From contig MEPU01000006.1 in NCBI GenBank assembly GCA_001771815.1, forward strand, positions 186,001 to 250,000: a stretch of 64,000 bases of DNA. The letters run 5' to 3'. Position 1 is the stretch's first letter. Every line of letters begins with the position of its first letter. A program made the position numbers and the translations under genes. Shown piece by piece: positions 7,304 to 16,704 of the stretch. This DNA is from Bdellovibrionales bacterium RIFCSPHIGHO2_01_FULL_40_29. Lineage in GTDB: Bacteria; Bdellovibrionota; Bdellovibrionia; Bdellovibrionales; Bdellovibrionaceae. Under the pieces are notes generated by a model. That model ran no database searches, was not told the DNA's origin, and saw only the letters and a program-made list of their open reading frames with translations.

Positions 7304-10087
7304 GTGTCTGCACCAGTTGTCCCGGACTATAAGAATACTATTCGTTTACCACAAACTGATTTTCCGATGAAAGGCGATTTGCCGATCAACGAACCAAAAA
7401 TTATTGCCAAGTGGGATAGCGAAAAAATATATCAACAGCTTCAGGAAAAAAATAAAAATAACCCCGGCTTTACATTACCGGACGGTCCTCCGTATGCGAA
7501 CGGCTCCATTCATATTGGCCACGCATTGAATAAATCTCTTAAAGATTTTGTAATTAAATACAAATCCATGAAAGGCTTTGCGGCTCCGTTTGTTCCGGGT
7601 TGGGATTGTCATGGCTTACCCATTGAACACAAAGTCATGAAAGACCTTGCTGACAAAAAACTTGTGAAAACAGATCAGGAAGTTTTGGCTCTATGCCGTG
7701 AAGAGGCCACCAAATGGGTCAACCATCAGCGTGAGCAATTTAAACGCCTTGGTGTATTAGCCGACTGGGAAAATCCCTATTTAACCATGTCCAAAAAATA
7801 TGAAGCCGAAGAAGTTCGTGAATTTGCAAGGGCCTTCAAGCGTGGCGTGATCTATCAAGGTGTTAAACCTGTTTATTGGAATTGGACTTTGAAAACAGCC
7901 TTAGCGGATGCCGAAGTTGAATATCATGATCACAAGTCTCCATCCATCTATGTGAAATTTAATGTCACTGATGCGACCACACTCAAAAAATTAGGCAATC
8001 CTACTGGAAAAACATCTTTTGTTATTTGGACAACAACTCCATGGACATTGCCTGCCAATGTGGGCATTTGTTTGCACCCTGATTTTGAATATGGAGTTTA
8101 TAAAACTGAAAATGAAAATTTAATCGTCGCAAAAAAATTAAAAGAAGCCTTTGAAAAAGAAGTCTCATTATCTTTAACGGAGATCAGTTCATTCAAAGGT
8201 TCCGACGTTGAATTAGGACAAGCTCGCCATCCCTTCATTGATCGCGAATCCACATTAGTTTTGGGCCTACATGTCACTGCCGAAACCGGAACAGGCTGCG
8301 TGCACACAGCCCCTGGTCATGGAGCCGACGATTTTAAAGTCGGTCAAAAGTATGGACTTCAGGTTTTATGCCCCGTGAATGATGCGGGACAATTCACCGA
8401 AGAATATCCTGAAATGCAGGGAATGAATATTTTCAAAGCCAACCCTTTGATTATTGAAAAACTCAAAACCAGCGGGCATCTGATTAAATTTTCAGAATTT
8501 GTTCATAGTTATCCGCATTGTTGGCGTTCGAAAACTCCACTCATTTTTCGAACGACGGCTCAGTGGTTTATTGGGATTGATCAAGAAGAAACTCAAATTC
8601 GCAAAAAAACTTTGAAAGTCATTGAAGATATTCAATTTTTTCCTGATTGGGGACGGGCTCGATTTCAATCGATGATGGAAAATCGTCCGGATTGGTGTTT
8701 ATCACGTCAACGCATCTGGGGCGTTCCTATTCCTATTTTAACTTGTATAGCAACTGGTGAACCGCTGGCAGATATCGAAATCATGATGCGCGCGGCAGAC
8801 ATTATCGCGGAAGGCGGGATTGAAGCTTATTACAAGACAGATATCAATGCATTAGCTGGCACCACATGGAAAAAACCAGCGAATGCAAAACCTGATTTTG
8901 GATCACAAGGATTTAAAATTGGTCGCGACATCCTGGATGTCTGGTTTGATTCTGGGGTCTGTCATGCGGCAGTTCATTCGCCAGAAGCTGGTCATGGTTA
9001 CAAAAATAAAATCGCTGATATTTATCTAGAAGGCTCAGATCAACACCGTGGTTGGTTCAACACCTCGATGTTGTCATCGATGGCCACGACTGAAAAACCT
9101 CCGTTCAAAGCCTTATTGACTCATGGATTTGTCATGGATTCTCAAGGGCGCAAAATGAGCAAATCCCTGGGAAATGTTGTTGATCCCAATGAAGTTTCAT
9201 CAAAAAGTGGATCTGAAATTATCAGACTATGGGCGGCTTATGGGGACTATGGTGGAGACATCGGTTGCGGAAAAGAAGAATTAACCCGTGTGACCGAAAC
9301 GTATCGTAAAATCAGAAATACAATGCGTTTTTTATTGGGATCAACATCAGATTTTGATATTTCAAAAGATGCGGTTTCATTTGAAAAAATGACCCAGATC
9401 GATCAGTGGATGATGCATCAGTTGAATCAATTAATAACGGATGTAACAGCAGCCTATGATAAATATGAATTTTACCGCGTCTATCATTTGCTGAACCATT
9501 TCTTTACGGTGACACTATCAGCAACTTACATGGATATTTTAAAAGACCGACTTTACACATGGAAACCAGATGGTTTACCGCGCCGAAGTTCACAAACGGC
9601 ATTATTTCATATCACGACCAACATGATTCGCATGATGGCGCCGATTCTGTCTTTTCTGGCAGAGGAAACATATTCCTATTTGAAAAGTAAAAAACAGACT
9701 TCGGTCTTTTTAGAAGATTTTCCAGTTTCAAATCCTGCCTGGGCCAATGCGGATTTAGCAACCTTGTTTGAAAAAGTCTTAGCAGTCCGAACGGATGTTC
9801 AAAAGAAACTCGAAGAACTTCGCGCGACCAAAACAATAGGCTCTAGCCTGGAAGCAAAAGTTGAAATCAGTGGAGATGCCGAGCTGTTAGCGGCACTTCA
9901 AAAAATTTCTGATCTACGTGAAGTTTTAATTGTTTCTGCTGTGAGTCTGAAAACAGGTTCTTATGCGGTGGTGGCAACTAAAGCGGATGGTGAAAAATGT
10001 GTCCGTTGCTGGGTGTATTCAGATCAAATTTCAACTGCTGAAAAAACCCCTGGGGTTTGTCCAAAATGCGTCGAGGCCCTAACGTGA
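7304..10087 (+). CDS. ileS: Isoleucyl-tRNA synthetase
   Basis: A 927-residue class I aminoacyl-tRNA synthetase that charges tRNA-Ile. The ATP-binding HIGH motif is at residues 70-73 (PYANGSIHIGHAL), KMSKS at 617-621, the editing (CP1) domain has the TTTPWTLPAN segment and the HTAPGHGADDF motif, and the C-terminus has a four-Cys zinc site (CVRCW and CPKC) as in bacterial IleRS. Length is normal for the bacterial form. The start is GTG 7304 with GAAGGAG nine bases upstream. The stop overlaps the GTG start of lspA, the common ileS-lspA arrangement of Gram-negative bacteria. No T-box leader is visible. Confidence 0.97.
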   Translation: MSAPVVPDYKNTIRLPQTDFPMKGDLPINEPKIIAKWDSEKIYQQLQEKNKNNPGFTLPDGPPYANGSIHIGHALNKSLKDFVIKYKSMKGFAAPFVPGWDCHGLPIEHKVMKDLADKKLVKTDQEVLALCREEATKWVNHQREQFKRLGVLADWENPYLTMSKKYEAEEVREFARAFKRGVIYQGVKPVYWNWTLKTALADAEVEYHDHKSPSIYVKFNVTDATTLKKLGNPTGKTSFVIWTTTPWTLPANVGICLHPDFEYGVYKTENENLIVAKKLKEAFEKEVSLSLTEISSFKGSDVELGQARHPFIDRESTLVLGLHVTAETGTGCVHTAPGHGADDFKVGQKYGLQVLCPVNDAGQFTEEYPEMQGMNIFKANPLIIEKLKTSGHLIKFSEFVHSYPHCWRSKTPLIFRTTAQWFIGIDQEETQIRKKTLKVIEDIQFFPDWGRARFQSMMENRPDWCLSRQRIWGVPIPILTCIATGEPLADIEIMMRAADIIAEGGIEAYYKTDINALAGTTWKKPANAKPDFGSQGFKIGRDILDVWFDSGVCHAAVHSPEAGHGYKNKIADIYLEGSDQHRGWFNTSMLSSMATTEKPPFKALLTHGFVMDSQGRKMSKSLGNVVDPNEVSSKSGSEIIRLWAAYGDYGGDIGCGKEELTRVTETYRKIRNTMRFLLGSTSDFDISKDAVSFEKMTQIDQWMMHQLNQLITDVTAAYDKYEFYRVYHLLNHFFTVTLSATYMDILKDRLYTWKPDGLPRRSSQTALFHITTNMIRMMAPILSFLAEETYSYLKSKKQTSVFLEDFPVSNPAWANADLATLFEKVLAVRTDVQKKLEELRATKTIGSSLEAKVEISGDAELLAALQKISDLREVLIVSAVSLKTGSYAVVATKADGEKCVRCWVYSDQISTAEKTPGVCPKCVEALT

Positions 10088-10575
10088 GTCGCAAGTACAT
10101 TTTATTGGCTTGCTTCTCGGGGTTCATAATTGCGATTGATCAGCTGACAAAAATCTATGTCCACACCCAGTTTCAGCTTCACGAATCGATTGTTGTTATC
10201 CAAAATTTTTTCAGCCTGACTTATATTCGTAATTTTGGAGCAGCTTTTGGTTTTTTAGCGCAAGCCCCTTCAGTTTTTAGAGAAGCTTTCTTTTTGATAA
10301 TGCCTCCCCTGGCTTGTGGAATTATTATTTATATTCTGCATGGCACAGATGAGCGCGATCGAAAACAGACTCTTGCATTATCGGCAATTTTTGGCGGAGC
10401 CCTTGGAAATTATCTTGATCGCCTGCAGTTTAGATACGTGATCGATTTTTTAGATTTTCATTATTTTGGAAAGTACTCTTGGCCGGCCTTTAATATTGCA
10501 GACTCAGCTATAGTTTGCGGAGTTTTTTATCTGTTGTTTCTGATGTTAACTGAAAAGAAACCTCAAAACACATGA
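10084..10575 (+). CDS. lspA: Lipoprotein signal peptidase II
   Basis: A 163-residue inner-membrane aspartyl peptidase that removes signal peptides from diacylglyceryl-modified prolipoproteins. The four-helix layout and family motifs are present: DQLTK (19-23), RNFGAAFGF (49-57), GNYLDR (108-113), and the catalytic aspartates Asp121 (VIDFLDF) and Asp140 (FNIADS), 19 residues apart as in the family. The GTG at 10084 is chosen because it overlaps the ileS stop (GTGA) and gives the usual N-terminus. It is translationally coupled to ileS upstream and to lgt downstream (ATGA overlap). The window encodes many lipoprotein clients. Confidence 0.95.
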   Translation: MSRKYILLACFSGFIIAIDQLTKIYVHTQFQLHESIVVIQNFFSLTYIRNFGAAFGFLAQAPSVFREAFFLIMPPLACGIIIYILHGTDERDRKQTLALSAIFGGALGNYLDRLQFRYVIDFLDFHYFGKYSWPAFNIADSAIVCGVFYLLFLMLTEKKPQNT

Positions 10576-11327
10576 TTCCCATACTTCGAATAGGTTCGTT
10601 GCAAATTCCGACATTCTTTTTAGTTATTAGCCTTTCGCTATCAGCACTTTTAGTTTTTTTATCTTACCGAGTGGATCAGTTTCGACGCGATCGACAGATA
10701 GCCTTTAATTTGGCTTTGATTCTGATGATTGGCGGATTTATTGGCGGAAGGCTTTTACATGTTTTTTACGAAGAGTGGCTCTATTATGCTGCTGACCCAA
10801 AACTGATTCTTTATTTCTGGAATGGTGGCTTTGTTTATTATGGTGGATTTCTTGTCGCCTGGCCGACCGCATGGATTTATTGCCGAATAAAAAAGATTTC
10901 TTTTTCAGATTGGGCCAATTTTTTTACTCCGCTGATTTCGCTATCACATGCTCTAGGACGCATTGGCTGCATCCTGACTGGCTGTTGCTTTGGTCAATTC
11001 TGCGAACTGCCCTGGAGCGTTGCCGGACGACATCCGACGGCTTGGTATTTGGCTATTGGAGAGCTGATTATTTTTGCGGTCTTAATGTTTTTAGAAAAGA
11101 AATCTCGCGAACATAAAAAAGTAGCTATTCCAGAGTTACTTTTCTTTAAATGGCTTTTTCTGCACGCCTTGCTCCGGTACATCGTTGAATTTTACCGCGA
11201 TGATTTTCGCGGAAGATCCGTTCCCATTTTTGGACTGGGCTCGATATCCATATCTCAAGCCCTATGTTTATTGCTGATGCTTATTTCCTTAGGCGCTTTT
11301 TTTAGAAAGAAGCTTCCGCGCCGATAG
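10572..11327 (+). CDS. lgt: Prolipoprotein diacylglyceryl transferase
   Basis: A 251-residue multi-pass inner-membrane enzyme that transfers diacylglycerol from phosphatidylglycerol to the lipobox cysteine of prolipoproteins, the step before LspA. Family motifs are present: GGFIGGRLLHVFYE, the GGFVYYGGFL strand, the signature HALGRIGCILTGCCFG (containing the essential Arg of GRIG), and the late RYIVEFYRDD. The start overlaps lspA by four bases (ATGA), giving an ileS-lspA-lgt operon. Its 3' end overlaps the convergent TonB-dependent receptor gene by 26 bp. Confidence 0.95.
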   Translation: MIPILRIGSLQIPTFFLVISLSLSALLVFLSYRVDQFRRDRQIAFNLALILMIGGFIGGRLLHVFYEEWLYYAADPKLILYFWNGGFVYYGGFLVAWPTAWIYCRIKKISFSDWANFFTPLISLSHALGRIGCILTGCCFGQFCELPWSVAGRHPTAWYLAIGELIIFAVLMFLEKKSREHKKVAIPELLFFKWLFLHALLRYIVEFYRDDFRGRSVPIFGLGSISISQALCLLLMLISLGAFFRKKLPRR

Positions 11328-13107
11328 CATAGCTTTGGCCTTCGTCATAGAAACCATGACTGGTTTCATAGATTGAGTTGGTGATGTTTTGACCACGCAG
11401 GTACAGGGCGACGTTTTCAGAGACTTGGGTCTCGGCTGTGGCATTCACATAAGTATAACCGTCAACTGCTCCATAGGATGTCGGGCCAGTTTGATCACGG
11501 CGGTCACCATTATGAACAACATCAACACTGAAATCCCATGTCTGGAATTCTTTACGCACTTTGAAGCTGGCCGTGCGAAGTGGCCGCCGCACCAACCACG
11601 TTGCGGCATCAATATCACGAGGCTCTTGATATCCCAACGAGACTGTAAAATTTAATTTTTGATCTTCGAATCTGAGGCCCGTCGACATTTCAGCCCCCGT
11701 AGTGATCGTTTTCGTAATATTCTGGTACTTACGCGGACTACCCGTGGACACAATCAGATTGGTGAACTGATTCTGAAACCCTGTTATTGAAAAAAATAAA
11801 TCCGGTGTCAGATTTGTTTCATAAGATAATGATGTACTGGTTGATCTCTCGGATTGCAGATCTAAATTTCCTGAATCCGAGTACAACTGATACAAGCTGG
11901 GACGTTTAAAACCTGTTGAATACTCGGCCTTAATGGATTTATCAAAGACGACCCCGAACTGATAGGTTCCAATCGGATCTTTGCCTTCTTGAATATCTGA
12001 TCGAACTCCCATTTCTATATCTACGCGCTCTGAAGCGATCCAGTCGGTTTTTATAAAAATCCCAAGGTAATTGGAATCTCCGCTAATATCACTAAATGAG
12101 GGCGCTGGATAGTAATTAATCATATGAGTCTTTTCGTTATTATAACTCAGTCCTGTTATTACCGTCACATCCTGGGTTGTAAAAGCAATAACTTCAGCGC
12201 GCGCTAAAAAAAGATCGCCGATGTAATCTTGTTTAGTGACGTCTTCTTGTTCAAAAAGGCGCACCCCTTTTTGATAAGCAATTGCTAATTGCGGCTTGTA
12301 GCTTGAAGTGATCTGTTTGATTTGGCCCATTGTTGAAAATTGATAGGTCGAAAATTCAAAATTGTCGGCGTCTGCCGCCTTCCAAGTCACATTATCCGAT
12401 GTTGCAATAAAAGTTTTATCAAACGATGTTTGAACTTTGAAAATGCTCTCGATGTCGGAACCCTTTTGTACATAGGAAGCTTCCACACTATTGTTGCGGC
12501 TGGGATATATTTTTGTAGAATCGAGTACTGGAGATTCATTATTTCGATCCGCCACACTGGCGCGCAAAACAAGGGCCTGAGATTCAGAGAAAGCATACGT
12601 TCCAACCGCTGAAGCCATTCGACTATCCTGAGTGCCCGCTTGCAAAACTACAGAACCTGAATTTTTAAGCTCTTGCGGAATGGTTGTGATTTTAATAACT
12701 CCACTTAATGCCTGACCACCAAACAAAACAGATTGGCTGCCTTTGATGACTTCAATTTTTTGGATGGATTTCAAATTCAATGTGTTCAGATTCACAGTTC
12801 TTTGGATAGAGGACGCATCATAAAAAGGGACACCATCGACCAAAATCAAAACATGACTGGAATCCCCACCCCGCAAGTAAATAGAATTGGGTTGAAAGTT
12901 CGATTGAGTGATTGAAATATTGGCCTGAGTGGCTAATAAAGTTGTTAAATTTTTTGCCCGGGATTTTTTTATTTCTGCTTCATCGATAACGACAGTGCTG
13001 GATGAGTTGAATTTTTTGTCCGTGACGACGGCCTCGAATTCTTGAATGGCAAAGGCATAAATTGAAAAAAATAACAGAACAAAAAAGGTCACAAAAAGAG
13101 ATTTCAT
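11302..13107 (-). CDS. TonB-dependent outer-membrane receptor (BtuB-like)
   Basis: About 601 residues: a signal peptide (MKSLFVTFFVLLFFSIYAFA), a plug domain (about 30-150; VVIDEAEIKKSRAKNLTTLL, then SIYLRGGDSSHVLILVDGVP, IEVIKGSQSVLFGGQALSGVI), and a 22-strand-type beta barrel ending in an aromatic-rich strand and terminal Phe (YAIGAEASF). This architecture imports cobalamin, siderophores or similar ligands using TonB energy. It is somewhat short for the family but complete. ATG 13107 is preferred because GGAG lies six bases upstream; TTG 13119 and ATG 13110 are alternatives. No cobalamin riboswitch is visible upstream, so the ligand stays open. A 13-bp palindrome in the upstream region could be an operator. 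Confidence 0.85.
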   Translation of the reverse strand: MKSLFVTFFVLLFFSIYAFAIQEFEAVVTDKKFNSSSTVVIDEAEIKKSRAKNLTTLLATQANISITQSNFQPNSIYLRGGDSSHVLILVDGVPFYDASSIQRTVNLNTLNLKSIQKIEVIKGSQSVLFGGQALSGVIKITTIPQELKNSGSVVLQAGTQDSRMASAVGTYAFSESQALVLRASVADRNNESPVLDSTKIYPSRNNSVEASYVQKGSDIESIFKVQTSFDKTFIATSDNVTWKAADADNFEFSTYQFSTMGQIKQITSSYKPQLAIAYQKGVRLFEQEDVTKQDYIGDLFLARAEVIAFTTQDVTVITGLSYNNEKTHMINYYPAPSFSDISGDSNYLGIFIKTDWIASERVDIEMGVRSDIQEGKDPIGTYQFGVVFDKSIKAEYSTGFKRPSLYQLYSDSGNLDLQSERSTSTSLSYETNLTPDLFFSITGFQNQFTNLIVSTGSPRKYQNITKTITTGAEMSTGLRFEDQKLNFTVSLGYQEPRDIDAATWLVRRPLRTASFKVRKEFQTWDFSVDVVHNGDRRDQTGPTSYGAVDGYTYVNATAETQVSENVALYLRGQNITNSIYETSHGFYDEGQSYAIGAEASF

Positions 13108-13223
13108 CATGGGCTCCAAACTCAGTGAATTCGAAAATGAAACTGCGCCTGTTCGCAGTGAAAATCAATGTTCAATTCATAAAGACATGATGCGCCTGAA
13201 AAGCCGTTTTACCGCAAAACAAA

Positions 13224-13236
13224 TCTCAATTTGAGA
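13224..13236. promoter_or_regulatory. Palindrome TCTCAA-T-TTGAGA, possible operator
   Basis: A perfect 6-bp inverted repeat with a 1-bp centre lies in the 269-bp divergent region between the TonB-dependent receptor (start 13107) and a lipoprotein gene (start 13377). Position and symmetry suit a repressor site for either gene. It does not resemble the classical Fur box, so the regulator is unknown. Confidence 0.3.
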
Positions 13237-13376
13237 CAACTTATAATTTGAGCTTCGCACAAAATGAGCTAAGCCTTTTATGTCGCTGTCAAATTTATAA
13301 ACAGCTCAACTTCGACTGAATCTTGATGGAGCTGGTACTGGGATTGTATATCCCTTCTGTATAGCGAGGAGTTTTT

Positions 13377-14141
13377 ATGAAAAACTTGATGTTGATATCA
13401 GGCCTATTGCTGGTCAGCTTGGTTTTTGTTGGTTGCGGTGATAAAAAAGATGACAATGTTCCGCAAGTGATTGCGTGTCCAACTGGTCAATATTACTCGA
13501 ACGGAGTTTGTTATAACAACACCGGAATCGTTGGGCCGTCGCAAGTCTCATTTAACCAAGGATTCTATGCGGACAACTACTCGGGCTATACCAGAATAAC
13601 TGTTGTTAATGCACAAAAAATGAAAGATCTGTTCAAATTTGGAATGGGTGTTTGCGATCGCGCTGGCGGAAATATAGGCCTTGCGAATTGTGATTCTTAT
13701 TTAGCTGGAACTTTAGACATCGTTATTCAGTTCCCACCAACGGGTGCTGCAAATACATTAATGGCCACATTTATTGCTCGTCCAAAAGTGAACCCCTATG
13801 TGAACTATGCCGCCCAATATCCAACCAGCTGGGAAGGCTGGTTAGGGGCTGCTGTTGGAGTGACCACCGGAATTTGGCTACCAGATCCTCAGTATTATAC
13901 AGGTGCTTACCGCAATCCATTGCAATTGCAAATGGTTGTCTCTGCCATCAATAATTCAGCAGGTTTTGAAGCTCGCGGTTATGGTGATTATTGGACAGGA
14001 TTAAATACAACTGTTGTCGCCATCCAAGTTCCTAACGGAAAAATTGAAGATGCTGGATTCAATTTCAATTTACAAGTTCAAGGGACCACTGCGGCCCAAG
14101 GGGTCATGAGTCGTTGTCAAACACAGAATTGTGGTCTTTAA
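13377..14141 (+). CDS. Secreted lipoprotein of unknown function
   Basis: A 254-residue protein with a lipoprotein signal peptide: basic start, hydrophobic stretch and lipobox LVFVGC with Cys near residue 20, followed by a polar DKKDDN segment. The mature part is rich in Tyr, Gly, Asn and aromatic residues and has paired cysteines near 90-105 (GMGVCDRAGGN, LANCDSYLAG) and at the C-terminus (CQTQNC). I recognise no domain. It should be lipid-anchored in the periplasm or outer membrane. GAGGAG precedes the ATG. A weak TGGTAC-N5-TTGTA (13333-13348) resembles a -24/-12 element but lacks the GC. Confidence 0.7.
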   Translation: MKNLMLISGLLLVSLVFVGCGDKKDDNVPQVIACPTGQYYSNGVCYNNTGIVGPSQVSFNQGFYADNYSGYTRITVVNAQKMKDLFKFGMGVCDRAGGNIGLANCDSYLAGTLDIVIQFPPTGAANTLMATFIARPKVNPYVNYAAQYPTSWEGWLGAAVGVTTGIWLPDPQYYTGAYRNPLQLQMVVSAINNSAGFEARGYGDYWTGLNTTVVAIQVPNGKIEDAGFNFNLQVQGTTAAQGVMSRCQTQNCGL

Positions 14142-14148
14142 TTGACTG

Positions 14149-14373
14149 GTGAGTGAAAACGAAAATTCAAATCAAAATTCAAGAAAAGTTAAATGCCCGC
14201 AGTGCGGGCTTTTGACGTTTTATTCTCTGGAAAATCCATTTCGTCCATTCTGTAGCGACCGCTGCCGTTTGATTGATCTTGGACAGTGGGCTGACCAATC
14301 GTATACGATTCCGGTTCCTATTGAAACTTTAGATCTTTTGGATGATGCTGAACCCACTGAAACTGAGGACTAA
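14149..14373 (+). CDS. yacG: DNA gyrase inhibitor YacG-type zinc protein
   Basis: A 74-residue protein whose four cysteines (Cys16, Cys19, Cys35, Cys39; CPQCG and CSDRC) form the YacG zinc finger, followed by the conserved RLIDLGQWADQSYTIP segment. E. coli YacG binds GyrB and inhibits gyrase. The C-terminal tail is acidic, as usual. The GTG start at 14149 follows the lipoprotein stop by 7 bp; an extra Asn/Ser-rich N-terminus of about 12 residues precedes the finger. The permease gene follows after 5 bp. Confidence 0.88.
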   Translation: MSENENSNQNSRKVKCPQCGLLTFYSLENPFRPFCSDRCRLIDLGQWADQSYTIPVPIETLDLLDDAEPTETED

Positions 14374-14378
14374 ATAAT

Positions 14379-16208
14379 ATGCAAGCTTCGAAGATTCGCA
14401 AATTCCTTATTGGGTCCCCCTTAGCCTCTGAACATCAACATCATCAATTAATTCCTAAATGGAAAGCCCTTGCGCTGCTTTCTGCTGATGCCTTGTCATC
14501 AACGGCCTACGCGACAGAAGAAATTATTATTCCGTTGGCTTTAGCAGGCGTCGCATTGATGACCATGTGGTCCATGCCGATTGCACTGATTATTTTGGGC
14601 TTGATGGTTATTGTGGTCTTGTCATATCGACAAACAATCGCTGCCTATCCAAAGGGTGGTGGCGCCTATATTGTTGCCAAAGATAATTTAGGAAATGGTG
14701 CCGCACTGGTTGCCGCCGCGTCCTTGATGATCGACTACACATTGACTGTAGCCGTTTCTGTTTCTGCTGGAGTTGAAAATTTAGTGTCTGCTTTTCCGCA
14801 GCTGCAAAGCCTTCAAATTTTTACCTGTGTTTGGATTATCCTTCTGCTGATGATTTTAAGTCTTCGCGGTGTGAGTGAATCAGCAACGATTTTTGCTTTG
14901 CCCACGTATTTTTTTGTTTTTTCAATTGCCGCTATGATCATAACCGGATTCTTTAAAGATCCTATTCCAGGAGTTGTTCCCCACACGATTTTTACCGATA
15001 ATTTACCCGAAATTGGTTTGATACTGTTTTTACGCGCATTTTCATCCGGATGCGCAGCCTTGACTGGAATCGAAGCCGTTTCCGATGGTATTCCTTTGTT
15101 TCGTCACCCCCAAGCCAAAAATGCCAATCAGACTTTGATGATGATGGTGGCTATTTTAATTGGACTCTTTTGGGGTCTTACCTATTTAGTAAATAAGTTT
15201 GGCCTCAGTCACGTAGAGGGTCGCACGCTCATTTCATCGATTGCTCTGACTGTTTTCAGTGATAGCGTCATGTATTATGTTGTTCAATTCGCAACGATGC
15301 TTATTTTATTTTTGGCAGCCTCAACCGCATATGCTGATTTTCCGCGTTTGGTTTCATTTTTGGCTCGTGATCGCTATGCACCTCGGCAATTCTCAAGCGT
15401 CGGCGATCGATTGGTCTTTTCAAATGGTATTATTGGACTTTCCTTTTTTGCAATTTTACTCATATTTTTGTTTCGCGCGCGCACTCACTTTTTAATCCCA
15501 CTTTACGCCGTTGGTGTTTTTCTATCTTTCACAATCTCGCAGGCCGGAATGGTTGTTCGTCATTACCGATTGCGTGAAAAGCGCTGGATCCCGTCCTTGA
15601 TTATGAATGCCACGGGGATGGTGACGACAGGGATTGTCTTGATTGTTATTGCCATTTTTAAGTTTACTCATGGTGCCTGGATGGTGATCGCCTTAATTCC
15701 AATGCTGGTTTATATGTTTCACCGCATTCATGTGCATTACACCATGTTTGCTCGTGAGCTTTCGCAATCACACTACGATATGGTTATTGGCGAAAAAGTG
15801 ACGGAGCATATCGTGGTGATTCCTATCTCAGGGATCCACCGCGGCGTTATGAATGCCATCCGCTATGGGCAAAGTATCAGCCAAGATTTGCGGATTTGTT
15901 TTGTCCAAACCGATGAAGAGTCCGGTCAAAGAATGAAGGCCGCCTGGGATGCCAAATTTCCGGATCGCAAGTTGTTTATTTTAGAATCACCGTATCGCTC
16001 TATCTCAGAGCCTATTCTGAAGTTTATTGATGATGTTTCAAAAGAAAACCCAGCCGAATTTATAACTGTTATTTTTCCTGAATTCATGACGGCAAAGTGG
16101 TACCATCAATTGCTTCACAATCAGACGGCCTGGGCAATCAAGCTGAGCTTGATTTACAAGAAACGAATTATTGTGACCAGCGTCAAGTATCACTTAACTA
16201 CGACCTAA
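14379..16208 (+). CDS. APC-superfamily amino acid permease
   Basis: A 609-residue inner-membrane transporter with about twelve hydrophobic helices between residues 25 and 450 and a cytosolic C-terminal domain of about 150 residues (HIVVIPISGIHRGVMNAIRY onward) resembling a universal-stress-protein fold. The motif ADALSSTAYATEEIIIPLALAG near residues 35-55, followed by PKGGGAYIVAKDNLG, is typical of APC permeases of the KUP/amino-acid type seen in many bacteria. Substrate is not evident; amino acids or K+ are family precedents. It follows yacG by 5 bp, probably in one transcript. Confidence 0.82.
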   Translation: MQASKIRKFLIGSPLASEHQHHQLIPKWKALALLSADALSSTAYATEEIIIPLALAGVALMTMWSMPIALIILGLMVIVVLSYRQTIAAYPKGGGAYIVAKDNLGNGAALVAAASLMIDYTLTVAVSVSAGVENLVSAFPQLQSLQIFTCVWIILLLMILSLRGVSESATIFALPTYFFVFSIAAMIITGFFKDPIPGVVPHTIFTDNLPEIGLILFLRAFSSGCAALTGIEAVSDGIPLFRHPQAKNANQTLMMMVAILIGLFWGLTYLVNKFGLSHVEGRTLISSIALTVFSDSVMYYVVQFATMLILFLAASTAYADFPRLVSFLARDRYAPRQFSSVGDRLVFSNGIIGLSFFAILLIFLFRARTHFLIPLYAVGVFLSFTISQAGMVVRHYRLREKRWIPSLIMNATGMVTTGIVLIVIAIFKFTHGAWMVIALIPMLVYMFHRIHVHYTMFARELSQSHYDMVIGEKVTEHIVVIPISGIHRGVMNAIRYGQSISQDLRICFVQTDEESGQRMKAAWDAKFPDRKLFILESPYRSISEPILKFIDDVSKENPAEFITVIFPEFMTAKWYHQLLHNQTAWAIKLSLIYKKRIIVTSVKYHLTTT

Positions 16209-16221
16209 CATAAAATTTTGT

Positions 16222-16250
16222 TTGACCCTTGGCACAACTTGAATTCTGAT
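16222..16250 (+). promoter_or_regulatory. Possible sigma-70-type promoter for HU
   Basis: TTGACC (16222-16227) and TCTGAT (16245-16250) are separated by 17 bp, about 100 bp upstream of the HU start codon. The -35 is good and the -10 is weak, so this is tentative. Confidence 0.35.
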
Positions 16251-16351
16251 TTGAATATCAAGGAAGATGATTTAACAACAGGACGTCACAACAACCCAAC
16301 GCTTCTTCCCCGGAGAAATCCACGAGAAGCAAGTCTCACGAAGGAGATAAC

Positions 16352-16624
16352 ATGAACAAGGCACAATTGATCGAAAAAATCGCGGCGCAAACTAAAATGC
16401 CTAAAGCACAATGTGAAAATATCGTTGATTGCTTTATGACAAACGTAAAAGCGACTGTAAAAAAAGGCGATGACGTTAAATTGGTAGGCTTCGGCACTTT
16501 TACAAAAGCTAAGCGTAAGGCTCGTATGGGACGCAATCCACAAACTGGAAAAGCGATCAAAATCCCTGCAGCTTGGGCTCCAAAATTCCGCGCTGGCGCT
16601 GAATTTAAGCACCTTGTTAAGTAA
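16352..16624 (+). CDS. HU-family DNA-binding protein
   Basis: A 90-residue nucleoid protein with the classical HU/IHF fold: two N-terminal helices (MNKAQLIEKIAAQT), the GFGTFTKAKRKARMGRNPQT beta-arm with the conserved RxGRNP-Gly-Thr-Gly region, and the C-terminal strand and helix (PAAWAPKFRAGAEFKHLVK). It binds and bends DNA without strong sequence specificity. GAAGGAG lies upstream of the ATG. It is a single gene with its own promoter region and a strong terminator immediately downstream, as expected for an abundant protein. Confidence 0.95.
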   Translation: MNKAQLIEKIAAQTKMPKAQCENIVDCFMTNVKATVKKGDDVKLVGFGTFTKAKRKARMGRNPQTGKAIKIPAAWAPKFRAGAEFKHLVK

Positions 16625-16646
16625 TTTTAATTAATACTTAATTTGC

Positions 16647-16682
16647 AAAGCCATCTCTTTAAAATAGAGATGGCTTTTTTCA
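16647..16682 (+). terminator. Rho-independent terminator after HU
   Basis: A 12-bp perfect stem (AAAGCCATCTCT pairing with AGAGATGGCTTT, 7-base loop) followed by a T run. It begins 23 bp after the HU stop codon and ends before the pfkA start. Confidence 0.9.
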
Positions 16683-16704
16683 TTTATGAACCTATGATTA
16701 TTTT

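Noticed and set aside
13108-13376. Cobalamin riboswitch upstream of the BtuB-like receptor
   Set aside because: No GCCACTG-type B12 box or compact multi-helix core could be found in the divergent region.
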